Positions 44,603 through 57,299 of a stretch of DNA of 64,000 nucleotides are shown here, one piece after another. Origin of the DNA: Girardinichthys multiradiatus (lineage: Eukaryota > Chordata > Actinopteri > Cyprinodontiformes > Goodeidae). Each line of letters opens with the position of its first letter. Position 1 is the first letter of the stretch. Location of the stretch: NCBI RefSeq assembly GCF_021462225.1, contig NC_061808.1, positions 24,775,119 through 24,839,118 of the forward strand, written 5' to 3'. The notes beneath the pieces are model-generated. The model saw only the letters and a program-made list of their open reading frames with translations. It did not search any database and was not told where the DNA came from. Made by a program: the position numbers and the translations under genes.

Positions 44603-46225
44603 CAGACCAAACGTTTGGACACACCTTCTCAATCAAAGAGTTTTCTTTATTTTCATGACTATGAATATTGTAGCTTCACACTGAAGGCATCAAAACTATG
44701 AATTAACATATGTGGAATTATATACTGAACAAAAAAGTGTGAAACAACTGAAAATATGTCTTATATTCTTGGTTCTTCAAAGTAGCCACCTTTTGCTTTG
44801 ATTACTGCTCCGCACACTCTTGGCATTCTGTTGATGAGCTTCAAGAGGTAGTTACCTGAAATGGTTTTCACTTCACAGGTGTGCCCTTTCAGGTTTAATA
44901 AGTGGCATTTCAAGCCTTATAAATGGGGTTGGGACCATCAGTTGTGTTGTGCAGGAGGTGGATACAGTACACAGGTGGTAGTCCTACTAAATAGACTGTT
45001 AGAATTTGTATTATTGCAAGAAAAAAGCAGCTAAGTAAAGAAAAACGAGTGGCCATGATTACTTTAAGAAATGAAGGTCAGTCAGTCCGAACAATTGGGA
45101 AAACTTTGAAAGTGTCCCCAAGTGCAGTCGCAAAAACCATCAAGCGCTACAAAGAAACTGGCTCACATGAGTACCGCCCCAGGAAAGGAAGACCAAGAGT
45201 CACCTCTGCTGCGGACAATAAGTTCATCCGAGTCACCAGCCTCAGAAATCGCAGGTTAACAGCAGCTCAGATTAGAAAACAGGTCAATGCCACACAGAGT
45301 TCTAGCAGCAGACACATCTCTAGAACAACTGTTAAGAGGAGAATGTGTGAATCAAGCCTTCATAGTAAAATAGCTGCTAGAAAACCACTGCTAAGGACAG
45401 GCAACAAGCAGAAGAGACTTGTTTGGGCTAAAGAACACAAGCGATGGACATTAGACCAGTGGAAATCTGTGGTTTGGTCTGACGAGTCCAAGTTTGAGAT
45501 CTTTGGTTCTAACCACCGTGTCTTTGTGCGGCGCAGAAGAGGTGAACGGATGGACTCTACATGCCTGGTTCCCACCGTGAAGCATGGAGGAGGAGGTGTG
45601 ATGGTGTGGGGGTGCTTTGCTGGTGACACTGTTGGGGATTTATTCAAAATTGAAGGCATACTGAACCAGCATGGCTACCACAGCATCTTGCAGCGGCATG
45701 CTATTCCATCCGGTTTGCGTTTAGTTGGACCATCATTTATTTTTCAACAGGACAATGATCTCAAACACACCTCCAGGCTGTGTAAGGGCTATTTAACCAA
45801 GAAGGAGAGTGATGGGGTGCTGCGCCAGATGACCTGGCCTCCACAATCACCGGACCTGAACCCAATTGAGATGGTTTGGGGTGAGCTGGACCGCAGAGTG
45901 AAGGCAAAAGGGCCAACAAGTGCTAAGCATCTCTGGGAACTCCTTCAAGACTGTTGGAAAACCATTTCAGGTGACTACCTCTTGAAGCTCATCAACAGAA
46001 TGCCAAGAGTGTGTGGAGCAGTAATCAAAGCAAATGGTGGCTACTTTGAAGAACCTAGAATATAAGACATATTTTCAGTTGTTTCACACTTTTTTGTTCA
46101 GTATATAATTCCACATGTGTTAATTCATAGTTTTGATGCCTTCAGTGTGAAGCTACAATATTCATAGTCATGAAAATAAAGAAAACTTGTTGAATGAGAA
46201 GGTGTGTCCAAACTTTTGATATGTA
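44603..46225 (+). mobile_element. Tc1-like element family C, full length
   Basis: Terminal inverted repeats: left cagaccaaacgtttggacac, right gtgtccaaacttttgatatg. The left flank is TATA. The subterminal repeats (tcatgactatgaatattgtag and its complement) are also present. The sequence is recognised as a common fish Tc1 family. It lies about 500 bp upstream of PRPF39. A (tg)n(ta)n microsatellite follows at 46226-46266. Confidence 0.93.
45049..46065 (+). CDS. Tc1 family C transposase, catalytic triad intact
   Basis: The frame runs without a stop to 46065; from the first ATG (45055) it gives 336 residues, within the normal Tc1 range. The N-terminal DNA-binding region has LRNEGQSVRTIGKTLKV and TIKRYKETGS, then a GRPR-type hook (RPRKGRPRV). 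DD34E residues are all present: VWSDESKF, FQQDNDLKH and QSPDLNPIE. The position after NDxKH's second Asp is Leu where Pro is usual. From memory the family normally starts about 12 codons upstream (ATG GCA AGA); here that codon reads ATT near 45019, so only the shorter start is available. Activity is uncertain, but this is the best candidate in the window. Confidence 0.85.
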   Translation: MAMITLRNEGQSVRTIGKTLKVSPSAVAKTIKRYKETGSHEYRPRKGRPRVTSAADNKFIRVTSLRNRRLTAAQIRKQVNATQSSSSRHISRTTVKRRMCESSLHSKIAARKPLLRTGNKQKRLVWAKEHKRWTLDQWKSVVWSDESKFEIFGSNHRVFVRRRRGERMDSTCLVPTVKHGGGGVMVWGCFAGDTVGDLFKIEGILNQHGYHSILQRHAIPSGLRLVGPSFIFQQDNDLKHTSRLCKGYLTKKESDGVLRQMTWPPQSPDLNPIEMVWGELDRRVKAKGPTSAKHLWELLQDCWKTISGDYLLKLINRMPRVCGAVIKANGGYFEEPRI

Positions 46226-46549
46226 CTGTGTGTGTGTATATGTATATATATATATATATATATATAAAATAAAAGTTTAATGTCAGTTGAATTCGAAAGT
46301 GTTGAACTGATCAAATAAAGTCTTTCCAGTTGTCAGTTTTATTGAAAACGTAAAAAAAATATTTGGTTTTCAGATGAAAAGGAACCTTTAAAAATGCGTT
46401 CTTATAGTTTGAATTTTAGTTTTATTATCAGAGCCAATCCAAGGCAATATGCAGCCCTAAAGGGAATTAAATCTGGGAGCCCTTCCAACTAGCATCTGGT
46501 ACCATAGCTCCACTTCTACTAATTTTATATAATCAATTCATTTCAATGT

Positions 46550-49500
46550 TTATGCATTGTACATGAACCCAGGGATCAGACTAGGAAGCAGGGTCGTAGT
46601 TTAATACTCCTCTCTGCAGCTTCTGTACTGCTACCCACCCATTACCCTATTAAGACAGTGTCTCACCCACGGCCAAAATTGAATAGATTAAAAAATAATC
46701 TAAAAGGAGGAAATCAGGAAAATCTCATAAAAATAAACACAACTCAGACTAAAAAGAAAAATAAAACAATTAAATATGGCTTACTGAACATAAGATCTCT
46801 CTCTTCAAAGACTTTGCTAGTTAGTGACCTGATTTGTGACAATCAGATTGATTTATTTTGCCTCACAGAAACCTGGCTGCAGCAAGAGGATTATGTTACT
46901 ATAAATGAGTCAACTCCTACTAATTATTAAAATTATCACATTCCTCGAAATACTGGGCGAGGAGGAGGAGTAGCAACCATCTTTCAGTCCAATTTATTGA
47001 TTAGTCCCAGACCAATCAATAGCTACAACTCTTTTGAACATTTAATCCTTAGTTTTCCTCATCCAAATTGCAAAGCACTAAAACCACTTCTGTTTGTTGT
47101 TGTGTACCGTCCACCGGGCACTTACTCTCAATTTTTAGATCAGTTTTCAGACCTTTTATCTGATTTAGTGTTGAATACAGATAAAGTTATTATAGTGGGG
47201 GATTTTAACATTCATGTTGACACTGAAAGTGAAAGCCTAAATATAGCCTTTAATACCATCTTAGACTCAACTGGCTTTGCTCAAAACATTAACAAACCTA
47301 CCCACCTTTGTCTTCATTCTCTGGACCTTGTGCTGACATATGGCATTGAGTGTAAAGACATAACAATATTTTCTCATAACCCTGTCCTGTCTGACCATTT
47401 CTTAGTAACCTTTGAATTTAATTTAACCGAGTACTCCACAGCTAAACGAAAATTTCATTATAGTAGATCATTATCAGACAATGCTGTAACAACCTTTAAA
47501 GAATTTGTTCCACTTTTAATTTCTTATTATCACAGGAAAACACAGTGGAGGGCAATAATTTTGTTTCTTCCCCTTCACAAATTGATTCTCTTGTTCATAG
47601 TGTTACTTCATCATCTCGTGATGCATTAGACAATGCAGCCCCCTTGAAAAAGAAGGTAATTATTCATAAGAGGCTGGCTCCCTGGTTTAATTCAGAGCTG
47701 CATACTTTAAAGCACAATGTTAGAAAATTGGAGAGAAAATGGCACTCTACACACCTAGAGGATTCCTACTTAATCTGGAAAAATAGCCTACTGTTGTATA
47801 AAAAGACACTTCACCAAGCTAGAACAGCTTATTTCTCATCATTAATAGAAGAGAACAAGAATAATCCTAGGTTTCTCTTTAGTACAGTTGCTAAACCTAC
47901 ACAGAGTTATAGCTCTGTTGAGCCATCCATTCCCTTAGCTCTCAGCAGTCATGACTTTAAGGGATTCTTCTTAAATAAAATTGATACGATCGATCACAAT
48001 ATTCTCTTAGAAAGGCTGGAATATGTTGTAGGGTTCAGGGGAACAGCGCTAGGCTGGTTAAATCTTATTTGTCTGACAGATTCCAGTTTGTTCATGTAAA
48101 TGACAAATCATCTTTAAACTCCAGGGTTAATTGTGGAGTACCACAGGGTTCAGTACTTCGGCCAATTCTCCTTACTATATATATATGCTTCCAATAAGTA
48201 AAATTATCAGGCAGCATAGGATACATTTTCACTGTTACGCTGATGATACTCAGCTTTACTCATCCATAAATCCTGATGAGCCCAACCAGTAAGATAGACA
48301 ACTAGCATGTCTTGAAGACATAAAAACTTGGATGACTTTAAATTTTCTGCTTCTAAATTCAGACAAGACAGAAGTTGTTGTCTTTGGACCGGAGTCTTTA
48401 AAAAAGAAACTGCTTAGTCAATCACTTAACCTGGATGGCATTAAATTGACCTCTGGTAATAAAGTAAAAAACCTTAGTGTTATTTTTGACCAGGATGTGT
48501 CATTTAAATCGCATATTAAACAGGGTTCTAGGATTTCCTTCTTTCACCTCTGGAACATTGCCAAAATTAGAAATATGCTATCAAGGAGTGACGCTGAAAA
48601 ACTAGTCCATGCTTTTGTTACTTCAAGGCTGGACTATTGTAATTCGTTACTATCAGGATGTCCACAAAATGCAGTTAAAAGCCTTCAGCTGATTCAAAAT
48701 GCTGCAGCAAGAGTTCTGATGAAAGTTAAAAAGAGAGATCATATTTCTCCTATTTTAGCTTCCCTTCATTGGCTCCCTGTTAAGTCCAGAATAGAATTTA
48801 AAATTCTCCTCCTCACATATAAAGCCCTTAATGATCTAGCTCCATCATACATCAGAGATCTGATTGTTCCATATGTTCCTAACAGAGCACTTTGTTCTCA
48901 GACTGCAGGTTTACTGGTGGTTCCTAGAGTCTCTAGAAATAGAATGGGAGGCAGATCCTTTAGTTATCAGGCTCCTCTCCTGTGGAACCAGCTCCCAGCT
49001 TTAGTCCGTGAGGCAGACACCCTGTCTACTTTTAAGGCTAGGCTTAAAACTTTCCTTTTTGATAAAGCTTATAGTTAGAGTGGCTTAGGTTATCCTGAGG
49101 TATCTCTGTAGTTATGCTGCTATAGGCTTAGGCTGCTGGAGGACATAATGACCACTTTCACCCTCTTCGCTACATTCTCACACTACTCTCCAATTTTGCA
49201 TTATTTGCTGTTATTTCAGCTTTTAACTTTATGTTCTCTCTCTTTTCTCTACCTAGAAGCTACACCTGGCCTGATTCTGTGTCTACCTGTGACACCTTTC
49301 TGGAGGGGTGCATCGTCCAAGCTTCTGCTGCCAACAACTTAATGCTCACCCTCTACCGATAATCTACATGGCCCTGACTTTCAGTGTTTAACCCTTTCTC
49401 TCTCCTAGACATAGCTACAGACTGAGCTTCTACTGTAACTAACTCTATGTGCTCTCTTTCAGACTCTAACCTTGAAAACTGGCTTAGAGTTTATCTGTTC

Positions 49501-49990
49501 TTTCTTTCTAGATTAAACGACTAAAGGAGCTACATCCATTAACATTTACTATTCCTTCCCATATAAAGAACTCCTGGATCAGTGCTTCTGTGTCCGTTTT
49601 GTGTCTCTGCTCTGTTCTCTCAAACCCCCAGTCGGTCGTGGCAGATGGCCGCTCAAACTGAGCCTGGTTCTGCTGGAGGTTTCTTCCTGTTAAAAGGGAG
49701 TTTTTCCTCTCCACTGTCACTACATGCATGCTCAGTATGAGGGATTGCTGCAAAGTCAACGCAGTGACTGTCCACTGTCACTACTTCCTCATCCAGGAGT
49801 GAATGCTACAAGTCTCTGACTCAATGCAATCTGCTGGGTTTCCTTAGATATAAAAACTTTTTATCCAAATTGAATAAATAACTGAATCTGACTGCAATGT
49901 TTAATAATTAGGATTAATTGGAATGTATGAAGTGCCTTGAAACGACGTGTTGTGAACTGGCGCTATATAAATAAACTGAATTGAATTGAA
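46550..49990 (+). mobile_element. LINE (Rex1/CR1/L2 group), second family, internally deleted
   Basis: Plus-strand endonuclease, linker, partial RT and C-terminal region, followed by a 3' region ending in cgctatataaataaactgaattgaattgaatt at about 49960-49990. No esterase-type ORF1 is seen upstream, so the 5' end is truncated around 46440-46600. The same family's 3' end recurs at about 51560-52485. Confidence 0.82.
46658..49078 (+). pseudogene. LINE ORF2, second family, broken
   Basis: Endonuclease: [21 protein letters not shown], a stop at about 46928-46930, GRGGGVATIF, VVYRPPG, VGDFNIHVD and LSDHFLV. The frame shifts near 47600. The linker (ERKWHSTHLEDSYLIWK) runs to FKGFFLNKID, then jumps directly to TIDHNILLERLE near 47985, so the first RT motifs are deleted. 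GVPQGSVL and the catalytic CYADDTQLY (about 48235-48260) follow with frameshifts. The end, 48332-49078, is open: LDYCNSLLSG, QNAAARVL, LHWLPVKSRIEFKILLL and APLLWNQLPA. Not functional. Confidence 0.83.
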
Positions 49991-50439
49991 TTACATCTAA
50001 CATAATCATTGTTATAGTTTTTAACTAGAAGGCAATATTAGCCACTGAATAACCAAACCTGTGTTGAATCACATTTGCTTGATGTAATTTATATTTGCAG
50101 ATCATATATATTATATATACAGACCTTGAACTAAAGTGTATTTTTTACCCTAAAGGTTCACCAGGATTATTTTGGCAATGGTTTACATTCCACTATTTCT
50201 TACACAGCATGTGATGTCAACAGCTCAGTTGTTGCTAAGCTACAGACACAACAATCCATTGCATTTGTGGCAATATCTCAGGATTTTAATAACCTCACTC
50301 TTTGCTACACTTTTAACATTTCACCAGTTTGTCAGATACTCTAGCAGAGAAAATAAAACTTTGGATATGTTTGGATTTGTTTTATGCTGTTCTCTGCTCC
50401 ACTTATAAACCCCTTGTTCAGTGTCAACCTGTAATAAAG
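49991..50439. other. Non-coding, nothing recognised
   Basis: A spacer between two LINE copies. Open frames here are not recognisable. Confidence 0.4.
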
Positions 50440-51559
50440 AGAACTGTGAAAAGATGGTCACAGGCAGAACAATATCAGAGATATGTGGAGAAGATCACAG
50501 GCTTCAAGCAGATGGATATCTGGACATACCCAATGAACTGAACACATTCTTCAATAAGTTCAGTTCAGGAACAAGCCTTTTTTTTAATCTTCCGCCTTAG
50601 CCATTGACTCTTCTGCTTCTATAAGTTTGCCTACAACCAAATCAGAAGATGTTGATGCTCCATTTGCCTCCTTGTACCACCTGCGTGTTTCCAGAAGTCA
50701 GCTGAAGAGACAACTGGACAGACTGAAACAGAGTAAGGCTGCAGGTCAAGATCATGTCAGCCCTAGAATCTTGAAGGGCTGTGCAGAGCAGCTCTGTGGG
50801 ATTCTGCAGCACCTCTTCAACCTTAATGTGGCCCAGAAGAAGGTTCCAGTGTTGCGGAAGACCTCCTATCTTGTTCCGGTACCAGAAGAAACTCACCAAT
50901 CACTCCTCAATCATTGTTGCCCTGACATCCCACATCATGAAGGTCCTAGAGAGACTCATGTTGGCCCACCTGAGTAAGCAAATAATAAACTATCAGGACC
51001 CCCTTCGGTTTGCTTATTGCTTTGGAGTAGAAGATGCCACCATACACCTGCTTCAACAAACCCACTGTCATCTGGACAAACCATAGAAGACTGTACTCTT
51101 ACTATCCCTCTTCACTCTGTAAACCTCAGACTTCCAGTACAAGACAGATTCCTGTCATCTGCAGAAATACTCAGATGATTCTGCAGTTGTGGGGTGGATC
51201 AGAGATGGACAAGAAGCTGAGTGCAGGGAGCTGGTGGACCACTTTGTGGCATGGTGTGGAGACAATCATCTCATCTTGAACGTGAATAAAACAAAGGAGA
51301 TTATTATAGATTTGAAGAGAAACAGGAATAGGTCAAACACTTTCTATCATGGTAGAGAATGTGAGGTGGTGGAGGAGTACAAATACTTCGGTGTGCACCT
51401 GGACAACAGACTCGAGTAGAGATGCAAAAGTGAAGTAAGAAGAGACAGAGCAGACTGTACTTTGAAGCTTAGGACCTTCGGTGTTTGCAGCAAGATACTC
51501 AAAGCCATCAGCATCTACAACTGCTCTTTGAAAAAACCTGCATAAACAGAGCTACAACA
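50440..51559 (+). mobile_element. L2-like LINE fragment (RT)
   Basis: L2 RT in several frames: IPNELNTFFNKF near 50530, LKQSKAAGQDHVSPRILKGC at about 50728, KVPVLRKTSYLVPVP at about 50842, HIMKVLERLMLAHLSKQ at about 50934, LRFAYCFGVEDATIHLLQQ at about 51003, GWIRDGQEAECREL, LNVNKTKEIIIDLKR and YKYFGVHLDNRLE. The order is correct but frameshifts and a stop after HLDNRLE (51417) disable it, and part of the palm domain is lost between 51085 and 51175. Confidence 0.82.
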
Positions 51560-52485
51560 ACATGTAATAGAATAGAATGTAAAGTTCTCCTTCTCACATA
51601 TAAAGCCCTGAATAATCAAGTGGGGTCATGTCTGTTACTTCAGTTTTTAACTTTATGTTCTTTCTCGGTTTTCTCTCTTTATAGAAGCTACACCTTGTCT
51701 ATTGTTCTGTTGGGCTGTGACACCTTTCCGGGGGGGCTATAGGCAGAGCTACTGCTGCCAACAACTTGATTTTCCCCTTCTATTGATGATACACTTGGCC
51801 CTGTCTTTCAGTGTTTAACCATGTCTCTCTCTTAGTGCAACTAACTGTATGTGCTCTCTTTCATCCTATAGACTTGAAAACTGGCTCATAGCTTATCTAC
51901 TTTCCTGTGTTTCTCTCCCAGATGAAGCCACTAAAGGAACTGCTACTGCCATTCACCTTTTGTTTTTCTACATAGAATACTCCTGGATCAGTGCTCATGT
52001 ATATTTTTGTTTGTGTATGCTCTCTCTTCTCAAACCCCCAGTTGGTTGTGACAGATGGCTGCTCACACTGAGCCAGGCATTGCTGGAGGTCTCTTACTGT
52101 TGAAGGGGAGTTTTCCTTTCCGCTGTCGCTACATGCATTCTCAGTATGAGGGACTGCTGCAAAGTCAGTGACACAATGCAAGTAGGATTATAGTACATGC
52201 ATGGACTACATCCTTGTCTAAGAGGAAGAATGCTGCAAGTCAGTGACTCGATGCAATTTCCTAGGTTTCCTTAGATAAAAAACTTTTTAACCAAACTGAA
52301 TAATAAACTGAACTTGACTGCATTGTTTGATAACTAGGATCAATTGGAATGTATGTAATTGACTTGGAGTCTGTCTCTATAATTAGATTTAATTGCCTTT
52401 TTTTTCTTGTAAAGCACCTTGAGACGAAGTGCTGTGAATTGGTGCAATATACATAAACATAATTACAATGGAATTGAATTATTAC
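51560..52485 (+). mobile_element. 3' end of the second LINE family, second copy
   Basis: The segment starts gtaatagaatagaatgtaaagttctcc, equivalent to the RIEFKILLLTYKAL region of the 46550-49990 element, and follows its 3' UTR to a tail ending ggaattgaatta at about 52483. It joins directly to the L2 fragment on its left. It is more diverged than the first copy and has internal deletions. Confidence 0.7.
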
Positions 52486-52579
52486 TTTTACCAATAAAAT
52501 CAGAAAATACGGTGTACATTTGCCATCAGCCCCAAGTGTTTTGGAGTATGTTTTTAGCAGTTATTTAGGTGTTGAAACT

Positions 52580-53060
52580 GAAAATTTTTGCCTGTTCTGC
52601 AAAACAGTTAAAGTTCAGTCAGATTGGTTGGAGAGCATATGTGAACAACAGTTCTCACGTCATGCCACATATTCTTACTTGGATAGGGTCATTATAACAC
52701 ATAAAACTGCTTTGATCTAAACCATTCCATTGTAGCTCTAGCCTCGTCTTTATGGTTATTGTTCTGTTGGAAGGTAAACCTCTCCCCAGCATCAGGTCTA
52801 GCAGGTTTGCTTCCATGCCCTGTGGTCCTGTGTTTAGCTACATTCATCACTCTGCATCTTTCCAGATACTCTGACCAGATTCTCTGTCTCTGCTGCCATC
52901 ACGTTTCTGAAGATGATATGCAATGTTAGTTTTCCCCCATGCACCAAAACAGTTAAAAATTGATCTTATCTGACTGTTGCACCTTATGTTATAATATACC
53001 AACCTGCAATGGTAAACATTTTAACAGGGCGACTTATGGCTTTGTAGAGTTGACTAATTG
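52580..53060 (-). mobile_element. Tc1-like relic
   Basis: The plus-strand text attggttggagagcatatgtgaacaacag and ctttgatctaaaccattccattgtagctct is the reverse complement of the C-terminal transposase region of a common fish Tc1 family; gcaatgttagttttccccc continues it. It is the same family as 20009-21340 and 60985-61990. Degraded, without recognisable ends. Confidence 0.65.
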
Positions 53061-53700
53061 TGTCGAAAAATTCTTGCCCCTGAGTTGTGGCTGTAAAAAA
53101 GACACCCCTTCCTTTCCTGGGCCTAGAACAACAGACTGATTAGAAGCACAGAATTTTATTTTGAGTATCAGATTGAAGGGGAAATGAAAGCCAAAAATTC
53201 AAATAAGATAAATAAAGATTTCTGGTTGTAACAAAACAAAAACAGAGAGTTCTCGTGACATAATATCATCTATTTTATTTTATTTTATTTACATCAAACT
53301 GTGGTTTTCTGGGTCTAAAGTGTCTGCCCATGTTAATATAGCAGAGTTAAGGAGGCTGAAACTTCGTAGAACTTCAGATTTAAACTATTTTTGGTATATG
53401 AAAGTTTCATTTAATCCGTTGTGTTCGCTTTTTGACAGAATAGCAGCATTGTAGTTCCCCTCATTCAACCCCGCCCATCTCCCGGATAGCCTCCACGTCA
53501 CGCACTAATCAAACGGAAACTGTTTGAATGAATGGTTGGACATGTTGGACAGAATCACCCGTAAAACCCGCCTTGAGGTCCTTGCACCTCATAAACTGTT
53601 TCATTTGTCTTATTAATAAAACTATAGGTGAAATTGGAGGCGATTGTGTCTGAAATCAATGCTTTAATGGCGGCAACACGAGCTAAAAGGCCAACCTGCA
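53061..53700. other. Non-coding, nothing certain
   Basis: No exon recognised. Sp1-like ccccgcccatctcccgg occurs at about 53470, with some CpGs around 53465-53510. Confidence 0.4.
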
Positions 53701-53714
53701 GCAAAGTTTTTATT

Positions 53715-53745
53715 TTTTTCTCCTGCGCGCATGCGAAATGGCGTA
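53715..53745. promoter_or_regulatory. NRF1-YY1 motif pair without an assigned gene
   Basis: cctgcgcgcatgcgaaatggcg holds an NRF1 palindrome (GCGCATGCG) directly followed by a YY1-like AAATGGCG. This combination marks many vertebrate promoters. It lies about 0.9 kb upstream of the ARF6 first exon; no transcript can be assigned from sequence. Confidence 0.35.
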
Positions 53746-54580
53746 CGGTGCCTTTAGAGGTGATCGGAAACTTCTACTTCCAATGTCCACATGGCTGTAC
53801 TTACTGCACTTTCTTTAAAGGATAAAACGACAGGCCAGTTGGTAATCAATTATTTATAAAAAAATTATCAAAACTTACTATGCATTGATTTTGACTATTA
53901 AAACTGACTTTGATCTAAATGTAAACATTAGTATATGGACCACGGTAGCATATCGCTCATGTGCATGAACATGGCTATGCCCCTGCTTTTTAAAAATGCT
54001 TTTATTTTATTTTGTTGTTTTGCAAATTTAAAAAAAAAAAAAAAAAACACTGTAGAAAGAACAAAACAGTGCAAGGCAATTGAAATAGGAAAAATAAAAT
54101 ACAAATAAATAAAGGTAAAAAACAAAAATTGCATCTAAAGTACTCTAAATAATAACATGATGACATAAGTAGACTTATAAATAAAAAATAAGCATCCAAA
54201 CGTAATCTCGTTTTAAAGACTACTGGCAACTGGGTAGTTATGGAGTGTTTTAATTTGAATTTCTTTTACTTTCGAAGGTACTAATGATTTTTAAATATTT
54301 CCTATTTATGATGATATAAATATCTTTCTTTCATATTTACTTTTTAAACTTTGCTTTAAAATGTATTTTCACATCTTTATCACTCAAAGGCAATTTGACT
54401 TGCACTGACTTGTAAGATTGGCAAATTAGAGTGGATCTTTATATGCGGGCGTTTTAATTCTGATAACATTTAGCAGATGCAAATTGCTTTGTATGCTCTA
54501 TTATGTTTCTTGTCTGATCACGGTGTGTTAAAGATTTCTTAAAAATTAAAAACAAAAAAACGTCCATACTACTGCTCTTT
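53746..54580. other. AT-rich spacer upstream of ARF6
   Basis: Contains an A homopolymer near 54031-54047. No gene or repeat recognised. Confidence 0.4.
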
Positions 54581-54599
54581 GTGTTATTTTTTCTCAAAA

Positions 54600-54827
54600 T
54601 CAGATGTCGGAGCTTTACTCGTGTTCCTGAACGCAGCGCTCGACTGAGTGCGCGTTGCAGAGGAAGTGGCGGCTGATCTAGGTCCGCACCTTTTCCGGTA
54701 ACACAGCCCCGCCACCGCTGTGCCTGACTGAACGGCTGGAGACACAGAGGGAGGAAGACAAATCGAGAGCGGCAAGAGTGGGGGAGAAACGGCCCGGGGG
54801 ACTGGGGAATGGTCGCCGCAGACGCAG
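54600..54827 (+). promoter_or_regulatory. ARF6 CpG-rich promoter and inferred 5' non-coding exon
   Basis: GC- and CpG-rich, with an ETS-like gaggaagtgg at about 54660-54669. A donor site (gacgcag|gtattt) at 54827-54828 fits a non-coding first exon spliced to the coding exon, for which tatgcacag at 55631-55639 is a candidate acceptor. Vertebrate ARF6 genes have this arrangement. The exact transcription start is unknown. Confidence 0.5.
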
Positions 54828-55599
54828 GTATTTATCCCGCTCTCACTGTTCGGTTTTAAATCTATTTTCGGTTGATCTTTTAGGTTATAGCAGCGGGAGT
54901 ATTTTTTTTGGCGGATTCAAAGTTGTCCTCTGTACTAACACCCCTCCCTTCTTTGGACCGCTCCTATGTCACAGGGGGAAGAGAAGAAAGTCGGATCAAT
55001 CAATGACCGTTTGAGCGCTCCTCCTGTGGATATCCCGGTACTGAAGCGGACCGAGAAGGCTCTGAATTGTCGCCGCCTTTTAGCGAAGAAAATCGGCCTG
55101 CTTCGAAATTCATCAAGGGGTAATAGGCTAAGTGTGGACAGCCGGCGGCCAAGAAGGAAGTGGGATCCTCCGGCTTGGCCTGTGCCTGATTAATATCGTC
55201 CTCTTTTGGTTGAAAGAACTACTTAAACCAGACTCTGCTCGGTCACCTGGTTGAAAAAGGATCCTGTAAGCAGAGCCAACCAATTATTTTCAGGATTTTT
55301 GGAGGAAGTGTGTGATCTAAGCAGACTTTGAAAGAAGGGAATGTCGTTTTTTCTTCTTACATTGGAGGGCTGTGGATCATTAAAATATATCCCCACCCAA
55401 ATTTAGGAAAGCTCAGCATGAACTGTCCCCTCTGATTGCTCAGGCCAGATTACCTCATTCAAACTAATTGTACTGTAAAGACTTGAAAGTCACTGCCTTT
55501 CAGATTTTTGACACTTGTGTCAATCCAGTGTCATCACGTGTGTAGCTTCACATTGAACCTGGAAAATCTCTGGTGTCATAAAAACAAACTTTCCTCTAA

Positions 55600-56175
<576 letters not shown>

Positions 56176-57290
56176 TGTTCCCTCCACCCACCAGCCTGGA
56201 CTTTTCGAGACACACAAAAGTAGCAGAGAATGAAACCAGAAAAAAAGGATGCAATTTGAAGCAGTTAATTCAATGATCTCTTTGCTTAGTATGTATTAAA
56301 GAGAGATTTACTTATTGGTTTATTTTTCGTTTTGATAATTACTTCACTTTAATCCCAAATTTTCAGTTAAGCAAAAAAAAAGTGTTTTATTTTTATTTTT
56401 ATTTAGTTCTCAGTCTGTGTAATCAGTTCTGTTAATGTACACATCTTACTTTTGTGCTCTTACTGCATTTGCTTTTGTTTCCCCCTTATTATTTTATTGT
56501 TTCTTTTAGGGAGCTTACCTGAATGGTGGCGCCCCAACTTAGCTCTTGTTCTGGACTCTCACAACCCAGCTACATATCCAAAGGACGGGAAAGTCCAGAA
56601 ACCATTTCCTAGATCAGCATATCACTTTCAAGGCTCAAAAAATGCCTGTTGTATGTAAGAATGTGTACCTTGGATGTGTTTGGACCTTAACAAACTTCAA
56701 CTGATTGTACTGGGATGAATGAGATGTGGAAGTTCCTCTCTCCTGTGCAGTGATTCCATCCATCCATAATGTCTAATGTGGACACTGGATTTTCACACAC
56801 TGTGATATGGTTATATATATATATATATATATTTGGTTGTTTCAGGGTCAGGATCTGTTACCACCATTCTCATCATCTCCACTCTTGTTTCTCTCAGAGC
56901 TTCCGTTAAGTGTTTGTAGTTTCAGCTGCCTTAGGACGGACCAGGGTTCCAGGTGACCCCTGAAACTGAGACAGTCACAACGGCGAAGGGTATTCTCAGC
57001 CGCTGAGTTTGCACTTTGAAGGAGAGAAGGAGGGGGGTGAGCAACTTGCTGGCCGTGCATATTTTTAATTTTCTTTAACTGACTTTTGGACTCCAGGTTT
57101 AAGGAGTTCTCAACCCCCCCACCACCTCCAAAACAGGTGCTTCTTTACTTTTGTTTTTGTTTTAAACATCACCAGCTCGTTTTAGGTCCTGCAGCCAATT
57201 CTTATAATAGTTTTAAATCATATTGCTGTTTAATTCTCCCCCCCCCCCTTTTTTTTTTTTCTTATGCTATGCTGTTCAAATAATAAAAGA
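56176..57290 (+). other. ARF6 3' UTR with polyadenylation signal
   Basis: Non-coding sequence after the stop, with a (ta)n run at about 56813-56832 and a C10/T12 run near 57240-57260. AATAAA at 57282-57287 is the likely signal. Open frames here (for example 56452-56658) look random. Confidence 0.55.
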
Positions 57291-57299
57291 AATGTATAT

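Noticed and set aside
53628..53825. 65-codon frame near the NRF1-YY1 motif as a gene
   Set aside because: No similarity recognised, and the region looks like promoter DNA.
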